Assembly (NCBI GenBank): GCA_947846985.1
Contig: CANTUZ010000025.1
Coordinates: forward strand, 17,482,100-17,546,099
From: Fratercula arctica
Lineage: Eukaryota; Chordata; Aves; Charadriiformes; Alcidae
DNA length: 64,000 nucleotides
Reading direction: 5' to 3'
Shown: in pieces, positions 20,517 to 33,069 of the stretch
Layout of the letters: every line of letters starts with the position of its first letter
Numbering within the stretch: position 1 is the stretch's first letter
Translations under genes and position numbers: made by a program
Notes under the pieces: generated by a model
Database searches by the model: none
What the model was told of the DNA's origin: nothing
What the model saw: only the letters and a program-made list of their open reading frames with translations

Positions 20517-21935
20517 GTGTCACAGCCAACAGCCTGGCTGAAGTGCCTCTACACGAATGCACACAGCATGGGCAACAAACAGGAGGAGTTGGAAGCTACC
20601 GTGCTGCTGGAAAGCTACGACATAGTGGCCATTACGGAAACATGGTGGGACGAATCCTATGACTGGAACGTGGCTATCGATGGCTACAGGCTGTTCAGAA
20701 GGGACAGGCGAGGAAGGAGGGGCAGAGGTGTTGCCCTCTATGTTAAGGAAGGGATAGAGTGTGAAGAGATGTCCCTAAAGGACAGCCAAGAGGAAGTCAA
20801 AACCTTATGGGTAGGAATTAGAGACCAAGGCAACAAGGGGAACCTTGTGGTTGGTGTCTACTGCAGGCCGCCTGATCAAGGGGAGCCTACTGATGAAGCC
20901 TTCTTCCTCCAGCTGCAGGAGGCATTGCGCTCGAAGGCTCTCGTCCTGCTGGGGGATTTCAACCACCCCGACATCTGCTGGAAAAGTAACATGACGAGCT
21001 GTAGACAGTCCAGGAGGTTCCTGGAGTGCCTCGACGATAACTTCCTAAGACAGGAAATAGACAGCCCTACCCAAAGGGATGTGATACTGGACCTCATAGT
21101 CACCAATGCCAGTGAGCTCATCAGGGATGTCAAGATTGGAGGCAGCCTGGGCTGCAGTGACCACACGTTGGTGGAGTTCGCAGTCCTAAGGGATATGTGT
21201 CAGATGAGGAGCCTAGTCAGGACCCTGAATTTTAGGAAAGCAAACCTCCAGCTCTTCAAGGAGTTAGTCAATAGGACCCCCTGGGAAATGGTCCTCAGGG
21301 ACAAGGGGGCAGAACAGAGCTGGCAGATCTTCAAGGATGCTTTCCATAGAGCACAAGAGCTCTCGATCCCCAGGTGTAAGAAATCAAGCAAGAAAGGGAA
21401 GAGACCAGCATGGCTGAGCTGGCACCTGCTGGTCAAACTAAAAGGCAAGAAGGAACTGCACAGGCAGTTCAAGCAGCATCAGGTGTCCTGGGAAGAGTAT
21501 AGTGATGCTGCCTGGTTATGTAGGGATGAGGTCAGGAAGGCCAAGGCACGGCTGGAGCTGAACTTGGCAAGGGATGCTAAGAATAACAAGAAGGGCTTCT
21601 ACAGGTATGTCAACCAGAAAAGGAAGGTTAAAGAAAGCATACCCTCGCTGATGACTGAGAATGGCAAACTGGTAACAACAGACAAGGAGAAGGCTGAGGT
21701 TCTCAACAACTTTTTTGCCTCACTCTTTACTGCCAGCCTCTTTCCTCATGCCTCCCGGGTTGAAGGACTGCAAGATGGGGACCTGCAGGACAAAGTCCCT
21801 CCCACTATAAGTGAAGACAAGGTTCATGACCACCTGAGGAACCTGAACATACACAGGTCTATGGGACCTGATGAGATGCACCCCAGAGTCCTGAGGGAAT
21901 TGGCTGATGTAGTTGCCAAGCCACTCTTTCCATGA
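20517..21935 (+). pseudogene. CR1 ORF2 endonuclease and N-terminal RT part, 472 codons open
   Basis: The apurinic-type endonuclease is intact in sequence: YTNAHSMGNKQEEL at the start, ITETWWDE near residue 40, LLGDFNHP near 143 and the GCSDHT motif near 215. It nicks target DNA for target-primed reverse transcription. After a linker the frame ends at 21933 through a small insertion in the KPL...MISEKSW junction; RT then continues in the next frame. Only about 4 bases overlap the following ORF, so the break is a frameshift rather than a real gene end. Confidence 0.9.
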
Positions 21936-23043
21936 TATCTGAAAAGTCATGGCAGTCAGATGAAGTCCCTGGTGACTGGAAAAAGGGAACAATCACACTC
22001 ATTTTTAAAAAGGGTAGAAAGGAGGACCCCGGGAACTACCGACCTGTCAGCCTCCCCTCTGTGCCTGGGAAGATCATGGAACAGATCCTCCTAGAAGCTA
22101 TGCTAAGGCACGTGGAGGACAGGGAGGGGATTCGAGACAGCCAGCATGGCTTCACCAGGGGCAAGTCCTGCCTGGCCAACCTGGTGGCTTTCTACAGTGA
22201 AGTGACTGCATCAGTGGACAAGGGGAGAGCTACGGATATCATCTATCTGGACTTCTGCAAGGCCTTTGACACAGTCCCCCACAACATCCTTCTCTCTAAG
22301 TTGGAAAGATATGGATTTGAAGGGTGGACTGTTTGGTGGCTAAGGAACTGGCTGGATGGTCGCATCCAGAGGGTGGTGGTCAATGGCTTGATGTCCAGGT
22401 GGAGAGGGGTGATAAGTGGTGTCCTTCAGGGATCCGTACTGGGACCGGTGCTGTTCAATATCTTCATCAATGATACAGACAGTGGGATCAAGTGCACCCT
22501 CAGCAAGTTTGCCAGTGACACCAAGCTGAGTGGTGCGGTCGACATGCTCGAGGGACAGGATGTCATCCAGAGGGACCTGGATGAGCTAGAGAGGTGGGCC
22601 CGAGCAAACCTTATGAAGTTCAACAAGGCCAAGTGCAAGGTCCTACACTTGAGTTGGGAGAATCCTTGTTATCAATACAGGCTGGGGGATGACGTGATAG
22701 AGAGCAGCCCTGCAGAAAAGGTCTTGGGGGTACTGGAGGATGAAAAGCTGGACATGAGCCAACAATGTGTGCTTGCAGCCCAGAAGGCCAGTTGCATCCT
22801 GGGCTGAATCAAAAGAACAGCGGCCAGCAGATCCAGAGAGGTGATTCTTCCCCTCTACTCTGCTCTCGTGAGACCCCACCTGGAGTACTGTATCCAGCTC
22901 TGGAACCCTCAGCACAAGAAGGACATGGACCTGTTGGAGCACCTCTCCTACAAAGACAGGCTGAGAGAGTTGGGGTTGTTCAGCCTGGAGAAGAGAAGGC
23001 TCCGGGGAGACCTTATAGCGGCCTTCCAATACCTGAAGGGGGC
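21932..23043 (+). pseudogene. CR1 ORF2 reverse transcriptase, frameshift and stop
   Basis: 291 codons are open to 22807. They include [30 protein letters not shown] and [12 protein letters not shown] (first catalytic Asp). The catalytic pair is altered: where CR1 normally has FADD the copy reads FASD, which should abolish activity. A TGA at 22805-22807 follows, then the same frame continues to the LTR insertion with a short internal deletion near 22935. Confidence 0.9.
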
Positions 23044-23400
23044 TGTCCTGGTTCCGGTGGGGATAGGGTTAATTCTCCCCAGGACACAGGTATTCCATGT
23101 CATGTGAGCCATGCCCATCCTGAGCTGCCGGGGGAGGGGGCAGGAAGTCGCTGCTTGGAGCGGGCTGGGGCATCCCGGGTCTGGTCAGTGAGCAGCGGCG
23201 AGCAGTGGTTCCGTAATCGTGTTTGTGTATTCCTCTATCCGTGTTATTGTTGCTGTTTTCTTGTTCCCTTTGCTGTTCTGTTAAACTGCCTTTGTCTCAA
23301 CCCAAGAGTTTTGCCTTTTTCTTCTGATTCTTCCCGTATTGGGAAGGCCCGAGCGAGCGGCATGTGGTTCTTTGTTGCTGTCTGAGGCAAAACCACGACA
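23044..23400 (+). mobile_element. Solo LTR of the element A/B family, TSD GGGGC
   Basis: 357 bp from TGTCCTGG to CCACGACA. It is flanked by GGGGC at 23039-23043 and 23401-23405 and inserted in CR1. The sequence parallels the LTRs of elements A and B, with an additional segment near 23070-23090. Confidence 0.9.
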
Positions 23401-23444
23401 GGGGCCTATAAGAAAGCTGGAGAGGGGCTGTTTGCAAGGGCATG

Positions 23445-24689
23445 CATCAGACTATAAAACCCAAAACTGTCAATGGTAGAGGCAGGCAGAAGATGATGAA
23501 ACCATGCAACCAACAATGTCCTTTCTCTGCCAGATAAATGATGGGGGATTTTGTAGGAGAAATACATACACAGAATAATATTACTGACCCCTTTCTGTCC
23601 TGCCTTGTCCATATGAGCTCTATTGGCCATCTGTAGGAAGAGTGCGGAATGGGGTTTGGAATATAAAGAAAGCAGAAAAGTAATTTACAGGATTTCTTTA
23701 TTCCTGATGGCTGCCTTTCAATGCTCTTTATATAACTATGAATTATTCAAAGAATACATACATAGTCAACTGCTTACAATGATCTTTTGGGTCTTGCTTT
23801 GAAATTGCATGGTCCCAATTTTATCTCTAAGGGTTTCTTACATTTTACAGAAGCTAAGAGATCAATGGAATCGATGGAGTGCACGCTGATGCAAAGAGTT
23901 AACAGATCTGTGAAAAGGTGGATTTAACATTCAGTGGCAAACTACTATAGGACACTGAATTTTTTAATCCAAATGGTGTTTGTGGTGCTTCATTTTGTCT
24001 TTATGAGCTCTTCCTGATGGAGGTCTTTTCTATTTTATAACGATAATGAAGAGTACTATAAAACAAGGTATGGAGTAACCAAATATCAGAAATTGAGGCT
24101 GTATCAGCAGTACCCTGACAAATTATTCTGGTGAAAATGTTAGCAGTTTCCAAATCTAGAATTATTTTTTTCTAAATGTGGGGAAACAGAGGATGGAAAG
24201 GATAGAGATTTAAGACTTCAATTTATCTTGAAGAGTTTAGGTGTAATCACAGCCTTCTGTAGCAAAAGGCAGCACCATCTGCTGAGGCATTCTGTAAGCA
24301 ATATAATGTCTCTCTAGAGATAGTTTATCATTCATTTCACAGAGAAGGATGTCAGGGACTTATAAACAAAAGGAAAAAACTGAAGCAGTGAAGAATGAGC
24401 TGTGCTCTAAAGATTCCATATGTTTCTTTATAAAGGGAAAAAATCCTGTAATGATAAAAGCCTGGCAAAGATACCTGATGCATTAATTGTGGCTTTTTCC
24501 ACCAAACCTTGCTATTTGAAGAGCAAAAAGTAATGCCAAAATATTGCTTGATTTTTTTTCCCCACTGAAACCTTCAAGTTTTATGAATCTGGACCAAATT
24601 ATGTAGCAAATAGCAACTGTTTAGAGAAAGGGGAAGAAAACTTTTAATTGCAGCTCAATAATAATTATATACATAGGGTATGCTAAAGA
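23445..24689. other. AT-rich interval without a gene
   Basis: 1.2 kb of AT-rich sequence. No ORF, repeat or RNA gene is recognisable to me. Confidence 0.5.
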
Positions 24690-26150
24690 AAAATATATAT
24701 ATCTCTCCCTGTCTCTCTCTTGGTGTGCCCATCTCTCTCTCACTCTCTGTGTTGCCCCCCTCCCCTTTTGTTGGTGTGTCTTCCTCTCTCTCTGTGTCCC
24801 CCCCCCCCCATCTCTCTGGGTCTCTCTATGGCACTCTAAGTGTCAGATGCACTCTCTCTGTTGGTCGCTCGCTCTCTGTGTCAGTCTCTCAAGTGCTGTC
24901 TCTTCTTCTATCTCCCTGACGCTCTCTATCTGTCCCTGCCTCTCTCTTTCAGTCTCCCTGGCATTCTGTCAGCTTCTCTCTCTTGCCATTTGTCTCTTTA
25001 ACTGATTTGTCATTTTGTCATCTCTATGGCTACCTATCAGTGATAATGTCTCTCTCTCTCTCTGTGTCTGTCTCCTGCTAACTCTTACCCACCCCCACCC
25101 CACCCCCAGTGTCGGTTTCTTTCTTTCTGTCAGGCTCTCTCTCATTGTTGGTCTTATTTTGTTTCTGTAGATCTTCCTTGCCTTGGGCCTCTCCCCTCCC
25201 TCTCTGCCTCTCTCCCTTTGTAAGGGTCTCTCTGTGTAAGCCTATCTTTCTCTATCCCCTCCCTCTGCTTCTTCACCCCATGATTTCTCAGTTGCTTTTT
25301 TAAAAGAACACATACCTCTCTTTCTGATGGCTCTTTATCTGTGTCCCTGTCTCATGCTCTGTCTAGGTCTCTCCCCATGCTCACGCTCTCCCTCTGTCTC
25401 TCCCCTGTGTCTCTTTCTCCCCCCATGTATCTTCTCCCATCTTTCCCTCTCCTCCAGTTTTATCTCCCTTCCTGTCTCTCAGTGCTGTGCCTGCTCTCCC
25501 CCCCTCCGCTGTGCACTCTGTGTCAGTATATCTCTGACAGTCTCCCTCTCTGTGTCCACCTTTCTCACACAGTGTCAGCATCCTTCTCTCTCTTGATGCC
25601 ATTCTTGCTCCTTCTCTCTCACTGTCTGTCCCTCTGTCATCTTCTCCCTGTGTCTCTGTCAGTGTCTCTCTCGCTCTCTGTGTCTGTCTCTCACTAACAC
25701 TATCTCTGTGTCAGGCTCACTCTCTACCTCTTTCTGTTCCAGTGCCCCCCTCACCGGTCTCTCTCTGTCTCTTGCTCTCTCAGTCTGTCGGTGTCTCAGT
25801 GCTGTGTCTTTGTGTGCTGCTGCCCTCTCTCTTTTGATCTTTCTCTCTCCCTGTGTCCCACTTTTTCTTGGCCCCTTTACTTCTCTCTCTGTCTGGGTCT
25901 CTCTCTCAGCAGGTTTATCCTTGTCAGTCTTTCTGTCTCTTTGTGCCTCTCTTTCTTGTTCTCTCTCTCTGCGTTGGTGGCTCTTGGTGTCTGTCAGGCT
26001 CTTTCTCTGTCATGCATGTGCTCTCTCTCTCTTCCAGTGTCCCTCCATCTCTGTTTCTGCCTGTCTCCATTTCGCTTGCTCGCTCTCAGTCTCCCTGTGA
26101 CTCTCTGCATATCTCTCTCTCTCTCGACCTCTCTCTGTCAGTGTGTGGCA
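24690..26150. repeat. Pyrimidine-rich satellite block 1
   Basis: Nearly all C and T on the plus strand, built from degenerate CTCTCTCTGTGTCAG/TCTCTCTGTGTTGG-like units with scattered GT. The apparent ORFs of 100-130 codons are low-complexity Ser/Leu/Val strings and should not be read as genes. Confidence 0.9.
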
Positions 26151-26895
26151 CTGTGACTGGTAGCCCTTGCTCCCAACCCCTATGTGGTTAGCATAACTAG
26201 TGCCATTTTATAAGGCAAGCAGCCATTCTCTGTGACTGAGTAGGTCATGTATTAGTCCCCTTTCCCCTCATTCTCAGGCCCTGAAGGTCCTGTGAACCAA
26301 GCAGACAAACCAAACAGATTTCTTCTTCCCCTCCCTACGGGCCTCAAGATTCCTGATTGCTAGGCTGATTACTCCCTTCCTTACCAGCCTTGAAGATCCC
26401 AGGCACTCAGCCAACCAGGTGTTGTTGATGACCCTGCCACAGAACAGGGAAGCGTAACAGCACACAGTTACAAGTCCTGAGTGGGGAACTTGGCCCAGAA
26501 CTGCTGCTGGACAGTGGGACCTGTGACCACCACCCCCCCCCCAGTGGCCTGGGACACCTCCACCATCGTTGGCTTCCTCTGTATTCTTTTATATGCTTTT
26601 CAAGTCTAGATTATGATTGTTATATTGATACAGCAAACCACGTATTAAGATTTGACCCAATCTGCAGCGGCTCTAGGTGATTAGAAATCATAAGTTAAGT
26701 TGTATTATAAATTCTGTATTATGCTACCTATAGATTGTACTATATTGATTCGGCTTGTAGAAATCCTGTGCCATTCTAATCATAAATTCTGTGCTATACT
26801 AATCATAATATCCTGTTAAGAAAATAAAGCTTTAATTGTAACCATGATTTAGTGCTGTCATCATTCTGCCAAGGATCCCTAAAAGAACCTGTCTG
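26151..26895 (+). mobile_element. Unclassified LTR-like insertion inside the satellite
   Basis: A 745-bp block of normal composition between two pyrimidine blocks. It begins TGTGACTGG and has AAATAAAGC near 26822. I could not define TSDs or a family. It has no ORF. Confidence 0.4.
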
Positions 26896-28808
26896 TCCCC
26901 TTAGTGTCAGGTGACAGGCTTGCGCGCTCTCTCTTTCCCTCCACTCTCGCTCACTCTCCCTCTCAGGGCCTCTCTGTTTGTGTCAGTCTCTCTGTGTTGG
27001 TGTCTCTCCACCCACTCTATATTAGTCTGTCTCTCTGTACCAGTCTCTCCCTCTCCCCTACCCCCACCCATCTCTCTGTGTTGGCATCTCTCTCTCTGTT
27101 GATGTCTCTCTCTCTTGGTGCGTCCAGCTCTGTCTGTAACTCTCTCTGTCGGTCTCTCTCTCTGTGTCAGCCATTAATTCTCTCTGTGTTACTAGCTCTC
27201 TCTGTGTGGGGTGTCTCTCACTGTGTCAGTCTGACTGCCTCTGTCGCTGTGTCTGTGTTTGTGTGTCTTTTGTATGCGTCTGCCCTCTCTCACTGTGTCT
27301 TTCTCGGCCCCCCCCCATTTCTCTCTCTCAGCATCTCTCAGTTTGGTCTCTCTTTGTCTCCCTCTCTGTTTTATGGTGTCTCTATGTGTGTGTTGGTCTC
27401 TCTCTCTTTGTCGGTGTGTCTCCCTGTCTTTCCCAAACCCTCTGTTTGGCAGTTTCTCTGTGTCAGTCCATCTCCCTTTTCTCTTTTTCTCAGGGTCTCT
27501 CTCCCCCACGCCCTCTCTGTGTCAGACTCTCTATCTGTGTGACAGGCTCTCTGTATCTCTATTCATCTATCTAACTCTCTCTCTCTCTCTGCCCCCTCCT
27601 TTGTCAGTGTCTTTCCCCCTCTGTCAGGCTCTCGCTCTCATTGTCTCCCTCCCCTCTTTCTTACTCTCTCTATCTCTCTGTCTCTCTCACTGTCCCTCCC
27701 TGTATCTCTTGCTGTCACTTTCTCTCTCTGTATCTTCTCTCTGCCTGTCTCTGTGTGTTCTCTCCCCCTGTCCCCATGGTCTCCCTCCCTCATTGTCAGC
27801 CTCTCTTTTTCTCTGTGTTGATTTTCCTTCTTGGCTGTGGTCTCTTTCTCTCTCTCTCTGTTCCATAGTCTCACACACACACCCTGGTCAGCCTTTCCCA
27901 CTTGTTGTCCATTTCTCTTTCTTTGCTGATCTCTCTCTCTGTCAATCTTACTCTCTCATCATCAGCCTCCCTGACAAGATCTTTCTCTGTGTCAGCCTCT
28001 CTCAGTGAGCTTATCAATTCTCTCTTTATGTGTTTATCTGTTGCTCTGTCTCTCCCTCCCCATGTGCACCTCTCTCTCCCTCCCCTCCCACTCTCTCTGT
28101 CAGTCTCTCCCCATCAGCCTCTCTTTCCCTTTTTGTCCATCTCTCTGTCAGTCACTCCCCTTCTCTCTGTCAATCTATATCTCCCTCTCTGCCAATTGCG
28201 CTATCTCATTCTATGCCCTCTCTTTCTCTCCATGTCTCTTGCCCTCCCTCCCTCTGCCTCTCTTTCTATCACTTTTTTTTTCTCTCTCTCTGTTGGCCTT
28301 TCAGTCTCCCACTGTATCTCTCTCTTCTCTCCCTGTCTCTCGTTGCCTCTTTCCTGCACCCTCTCACACCCTCTTGCGCTCTTTCTGTCCCTCTCTCCAT
28401 GTCACTTTGTGTCATTCTTTAATTCTCTCTCTGTTGGCCTCTCTCTCTGTGTTGGTGTTTCTCTCTATCAGTCTTGCTCTTCATGTGTCAGACTCTCGCT
28501 CTCTCCCCCCCCCCATATGGTGTGTCCCCCTCTCAGTCATGCTCCCTCTCTCTCTCTATGCCAGCCTCTCATTCTGTCTCTCTGCCTATCTCAGTCTCTC
28601 TCTCTCTGCGCTTCTCTCTGATTCTCTCTATGGGTCTCTCTCTGAGTCTGTCTTTCCATATCTCTCTCCCTGCCCCCACCCCCTCTTGCTCTTTGTGCCT
28701 CTCTCTCACCTTTCCGTGTCTCTTTCTCGCTCTCTTTGCCTCACTTTCTCTCTTTGTCAGCCTCCCTCCCTCCCTCCCTCTCTGTCCATCTCTCTCCCTG
28801 TCCCTGTG
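26896..28808. repeat. Pyrimidine-rich satellite block 2
   Basis: Same composition and motifs as 24690-26150, about 1.9 kb. ORFs up to 274 codons are compositional artefacts. Confidence 0.9.
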
Positions 28809-28962
28809 AGGGGCAGAGAGATATACTAAAAAGAGACAGAGAGTCTGATAGAGAGAAGCCAACAGAGAGAGAGAGTGCACACAATGATGAGAGAGTGGTG
28901 CCAACACAGACAGAGCAAGCAACACAGAGAGACAGTCAGAGAGAGAGAGAGGTAGCAGTGCA
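28809..28962. repeat. Purine-rich satellite, start of the complementary block
   Basis: The plus strand switches abruptly from CT-rich to GA-rich (AGAGAGAC, GACAGAGAG units). This is the reverse complement of the preceding motif, giving an inverted-repeat junction at about 28808. Confidence 0.9.
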
Positions 28963-29009
28963 GATATGGATTTCCATAGCAACTTTTTTGCAAAAAGGCT
29001 ATTCCATAT

Positions 29010-29395
29010 TGTCGTGGTTTAGCCCCAGCTGGCAACAAAGAACCACGCGATCACTTGCTCACTCCTCCCCCCACAGAAGGATGGGGGGAGAATAGGAAGA
29101 AAAAGGCAAAACTCGTAGGTTGTGATAAAGGCAGTTTAACAGAACAGCAAAGGAATGAGGAAAACAAAAACAATAATGCTGATAAAGGAATATACAAAAC
29201 ATGATTAATGTACAACCGCTCACTGACTGGAACTCAGGAAGCCCAGCCCGCTCCCCAGCGGTGGTTCCTGCCCCCTCCCCCAGCTATATACCAAGCATGA
29301 TGTCACATGGTATCGAATACCTCTTTGGCTAGTTTGGGTCAGCCAACCCCCAGCTCCTTGTGAAAATTAACCCTATTCCCAACAGAACCAGGACA
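29010..29395 (-). mobile_element. Solo LTR of the A/B-related family, TSD CATAT
   Basis: On the minus strand it runs TGTCCTGG...CCACGACA. CATAT flanks it at 29005-29009 and 29396-29400. It lies within the short spacer that separates the two parts of the purine-rich satellite. Confidence 0.9.
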
Positions 29396-29400
29396 CATAT

Positions 29401-29700
29401 ATGAAAATATTGTCTTTAAAGAATAGGCAGCTTTACATTATATTTAGACTAGGACAAAGATAAATGAACTGGAGATGCAACATGGCCTCTTGGAAATTGT
29501 TTCTGTGTAGGCAAGAGGAGAATGTCATACAGTGTTGTGCAACTGGACATAGGCTGTGTTCTGTGCTGTGGAGAAAATTGATTGCGGTCATAACATTTGC
29601 TGGCAAAACCCATTAATCTGCTTGTACTTACTGACTATTGTGCAAACAACCTCTGTTTGCAACATCTGTGAACAACACATATCTTACTGTGCTTAAAGAT
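29401..29700. other. Spacer within the satellite region
   Basis: 300 bp of ordinary composition between the LTR and the purine-rich array. No gene is seen. Confidence 0.5.
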
Positions 29701-30665
29701 AGCGACGGACACACCAAGAAAGAGAGAGAGACCAACAAAGCGAGACAAAGACAGAATTAAAAATTTTTTTTGGGGGGGGAGTCAAACAGAGAGTGAGAGA
29801 CTGACAGAGGGAGATGGACAGAGAGAGAGTCACGGTGATAGAGATAGCGATGTGGAGAGAATGATGGGGGAAGAGTTATATTTGAGATAGATAGAGATAT
29901 ATATATAGGCACACCAAGGGGGAGGAGAGAGAGATATGAAGAAAGGTAGGGGGAGATGGAGAGAGATGGGGGGTGGGGATAGAGAGAGACTGACAGAGAG
30001 GGAGGGGGGCTGATGGGGGTGGGGAGAGAGAGATCAACAGTGAGAGCGCCAATAAGACAGGCACAGAGAGCATGAAACATGGAGAGGAAGAAACACGGAA
30101 GGAGAGAAAGAGAGAGCCACCAATGCAGAGAGACCGACAGAGAGGGAGAGAGAGAGAATGAGGGAGTGTGGAGTCACTCCATCAGAGAGACACCCTGACA
30201 GAGAGAGGGAGAGAGAGAGAGAGAGAGAGACCATGACACAGTGAGACGATGAAAAAGAGAGGCCCAAGCCAAAAGATAAAGACACTCAATGAGAGAAGGA
30301 ATGAGAGAGATAGAGGCACAGGCAGAGGGAGATACATGCATGCACTGAGACACACACAAACACACATAGAGACACAGAGAGACTGATGCAGTGAGACCGA
30401 CACACAGAGACCAACAATAAGAGAGGGAGACCAACACAGAGAGAGACTGGAAAGAGAGGATGAAAATTATAGAGGGAGGCTGAAATTGCGACAAAGAGGG
30501 AGGCTGAAAGAGAGCGAGGGAGACCAACACAGGGAGATAGATAGATATGTCTCTCTCACGGGCACAAAGGGACAGAGGGAGACCATGAAACAGAGAGACA
30601 GGGAGACGGACAATGAAAGAGGGAGACTGACAGAGAGAGGGAGGAAGAGCACAATGAGAGGCTGA
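29701..30665. repeat. Purine-rich satellite block
   Basis: GA-rich on the plus strand with AGAGAGACTGACAGAG-like units, the complement of the motif at 24690-28808. Confidence 0.9.
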
Positions 30666-32995
30666 CAAAAAGAGACCTACACAGCGAGACACCCAAACAC
30701 ACAGCCAAAACCAAACTGAGCAACATGGCCACCTACACACACAGACACAGCCAAAACCAGAAACACAGCCACTCCCACACAGAGCCACAGGCAAAACAAG
30801 CAACACAGCCACCCACACACAAAGCTACCTCCACACACATCCACAGCCAGCAAAACAACTATCCACACACAGCCAGTGCCAAAGCCATTGACACAGAAAG
30901 CCATACAAAGAGCCACCCACAGCCACAGCCAAAGCAGGTGATACAGCCACCCATACCCATATACACTCACACTCAGAGCCAGTGCTAAAGCCAGGCGCGC
31001 ACACACACACACAGAGCAACCCAGAAAACACATTCACAGCCAAAGCCAGCAACACAGCCACCAACAAAGCCAACCACCAAAGCCAGTGACAGACACACAG
31101 CAACCCCCACACACGCACATAGCCACAGGCAAAGCCAGAGACACAGCCAAGGGCACACCTAGCCACAGTCACACAGAGACACACACAGCCATAGCCAAAG
31201 ACAGCGACACACCCACTCACCCAGCACTGCAGCCACCCACACAGAGCCACCTGAAAACACAGGCACCCACACAAAGCCAGTGACACAACCACTTGCACAC
31301 ACAGGCAACTGCCAAAGCATACAGCCACTGCCAAAGCCAGCAGCACAAGCACTGGCACACACAGCAAACGCCCAATCCAGCAATAAAGCCAACCACACGC
31401 ACAGCCACCTGTATACACAGCCACTTGTATACACAGCCACCTGTATACACAGCCACCGAGGCAGCCAGAGACACAGCAACAGTCACTGACAGCCACCGTC
31501 ACACACAGTCATGGCAAAAGACAATGACATAGCCACCCACACTCGCAGCCACCTGCAGACATAGTTACTTGAACACACAACCGCCGCCAAAGCCAGCCAC
31601 ACAGCCACTAGCACGCACAGCCGCTCACACACAGTCACCTGCAAAAACAGCACCCCTCACACACAGCCACACAAACACGTAACCACCATCAAATAGGGAC
31701 ACAGTAAACCACATACACAGACACCTGGACACACAGCCACCATCAAATAGGGACACAGTAAACCACATACACAGACACCTGGACACACAGCCACCATCAA
31801 AGCCAGCAACACAGCCACTTGCACAGTCACACGCAAACACAGCCACCTGCACACACAGCCAGCACCTCATCCTCATGCACACAAAGCTAACATGAAAACC
31901 AGAGACAGCCAAGGGTACACACAGCCACAGTCACACAGAAATGCAGACACACACAGACACTGCCAAAGCCAATGACATACCCACCTACCCACACAACCAG
32001 CACCGCAGCCATCTGTACCCAGCCACATGCAAACCCAGGCACCCACACAAAGCCAGTGACACAGTCACCCGCACACACAGCTACTGCCAAAGCCAGCGAT
32101 ACAACCACATGCGCACAGAACCACCTGCAAGCATATCCACTGCCAAAGCCATCAACTGTCATCCACACACAGCCACCGCCAAAACCAGCCACACAGCCAC
32201 TGGCACACACAGCCACTGGTACTCATAGCTACTGCCAAAGCCAGCAACACAGCCACTTGCACACACAGCCATGGCCAAACACAGCAACAGAGTCATCCGT
32301 GCACAAAGCTATCCATACACACAACCACTGCAAAAAACAGTGACAAAACCATCCACACATACAGCCACTGCCAAATCCAGTGACACAACTACCCATACAC
32401 ATAGCCACCACCAAAGCAAGCAACACAGCCACCCACACATGCAGGTACCACCAAAGTCTACAACACAACCACCTGCACACAAAGCCAGTGACACAGCCCC
32501 TTGTGCGCACAGGCATCAGCCCACACAGGCACCGCCAAAGCCAGCAACACACAGCCACCTCCAAAGGCAGCGATAGAGCCATCCACGAACGCAGCTACCC
32601 GCACAGGCAGCAACACAGCCTCCTACAGACACAGCCACCACCAAAGACAGCAACGCAGCCAGCTGCACATGCAGCCAGCGTCACACATAGCCATCGCTAC
32701 AGCCATCCATGCAAACAGCCACCATCAAAGCCAGTGACACAGCCACCCGCACACATAGCCAGTGCCACACACTGCCAGCGCCAAAGCCAATGACTCAGCA
32801 AACCATGTAAACAGCCACCTGTGCAAACAGACAGTGCTAAAGCCAACGACACAGCCACCTGTGCACACACAGCCACCTGCACCAGTGACACAGCCACCAA
32901 AGGCTGTGACATGGATGCCCGCAGCCAGCTGCCACCAAAGCCAAGCAACAGTGTGGACAGTGGCTCCGTGCCTGCACCTGGGTGCTGCCAGAACC
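30666..32995. repeat. CA-rich degenerate minisatellite array
   Basis: Built from CACACAGCCAC and GCCAAAGCCAG units with variable spacing (about 40-56 bp between AAAGCCAG copies). Two perfect local duplications stand out: a 54-bp unit at 31683-31790 and three 18-bp units at 31407-31462. ORFs on either strand are low-complexity. Confidence 0.9.
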
Positions 32996-33069
32996 AATTG
33001 ACTCCACCACAGGCATGGCCTGAATTAGATGACAGAGCAGTGATTACCCCCCAGGCAATTTAAACGGCT

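Larger units (their letters stand above)
20270..23444 (+). mobile_element. CR1 LINE, long copy, split by a solo LTR
   Basis: It starts with a 5' segment lacking ORF1, then the ORF2 endonuclease and RT. It is interrupted at 23044-23400 by an LTR and resumes at 23406 with the CTATAAGAAAGCTGGAGAGG segment typical of the CR1 3' part. It then stops matching at about 23444, before the usual tail. About 2.8 kb of CR1 remain. Confidence 0.9.

Noticed and set aside
24680..28829. Many ORFs of 100-274 codons on the plus strand
   Set aside because: Ser/Leu/Val-only translations of CT-rich satellite; overlapping frames are all equally open, so this is composition, not coding.
30174..31502. Minus-strand ORFs of 214 and 225 codons rich in Cys/Val/Trp
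   Set aside because: They arise from the CA-rich and GA-rich repeats read in reverse; no domain or start context.
31407..31790. Short direct repeats resembling a CRISPR-like array
   Set aside because: No unique spacers of constant length, eukaryotic context and a degenerate CA-rich background.
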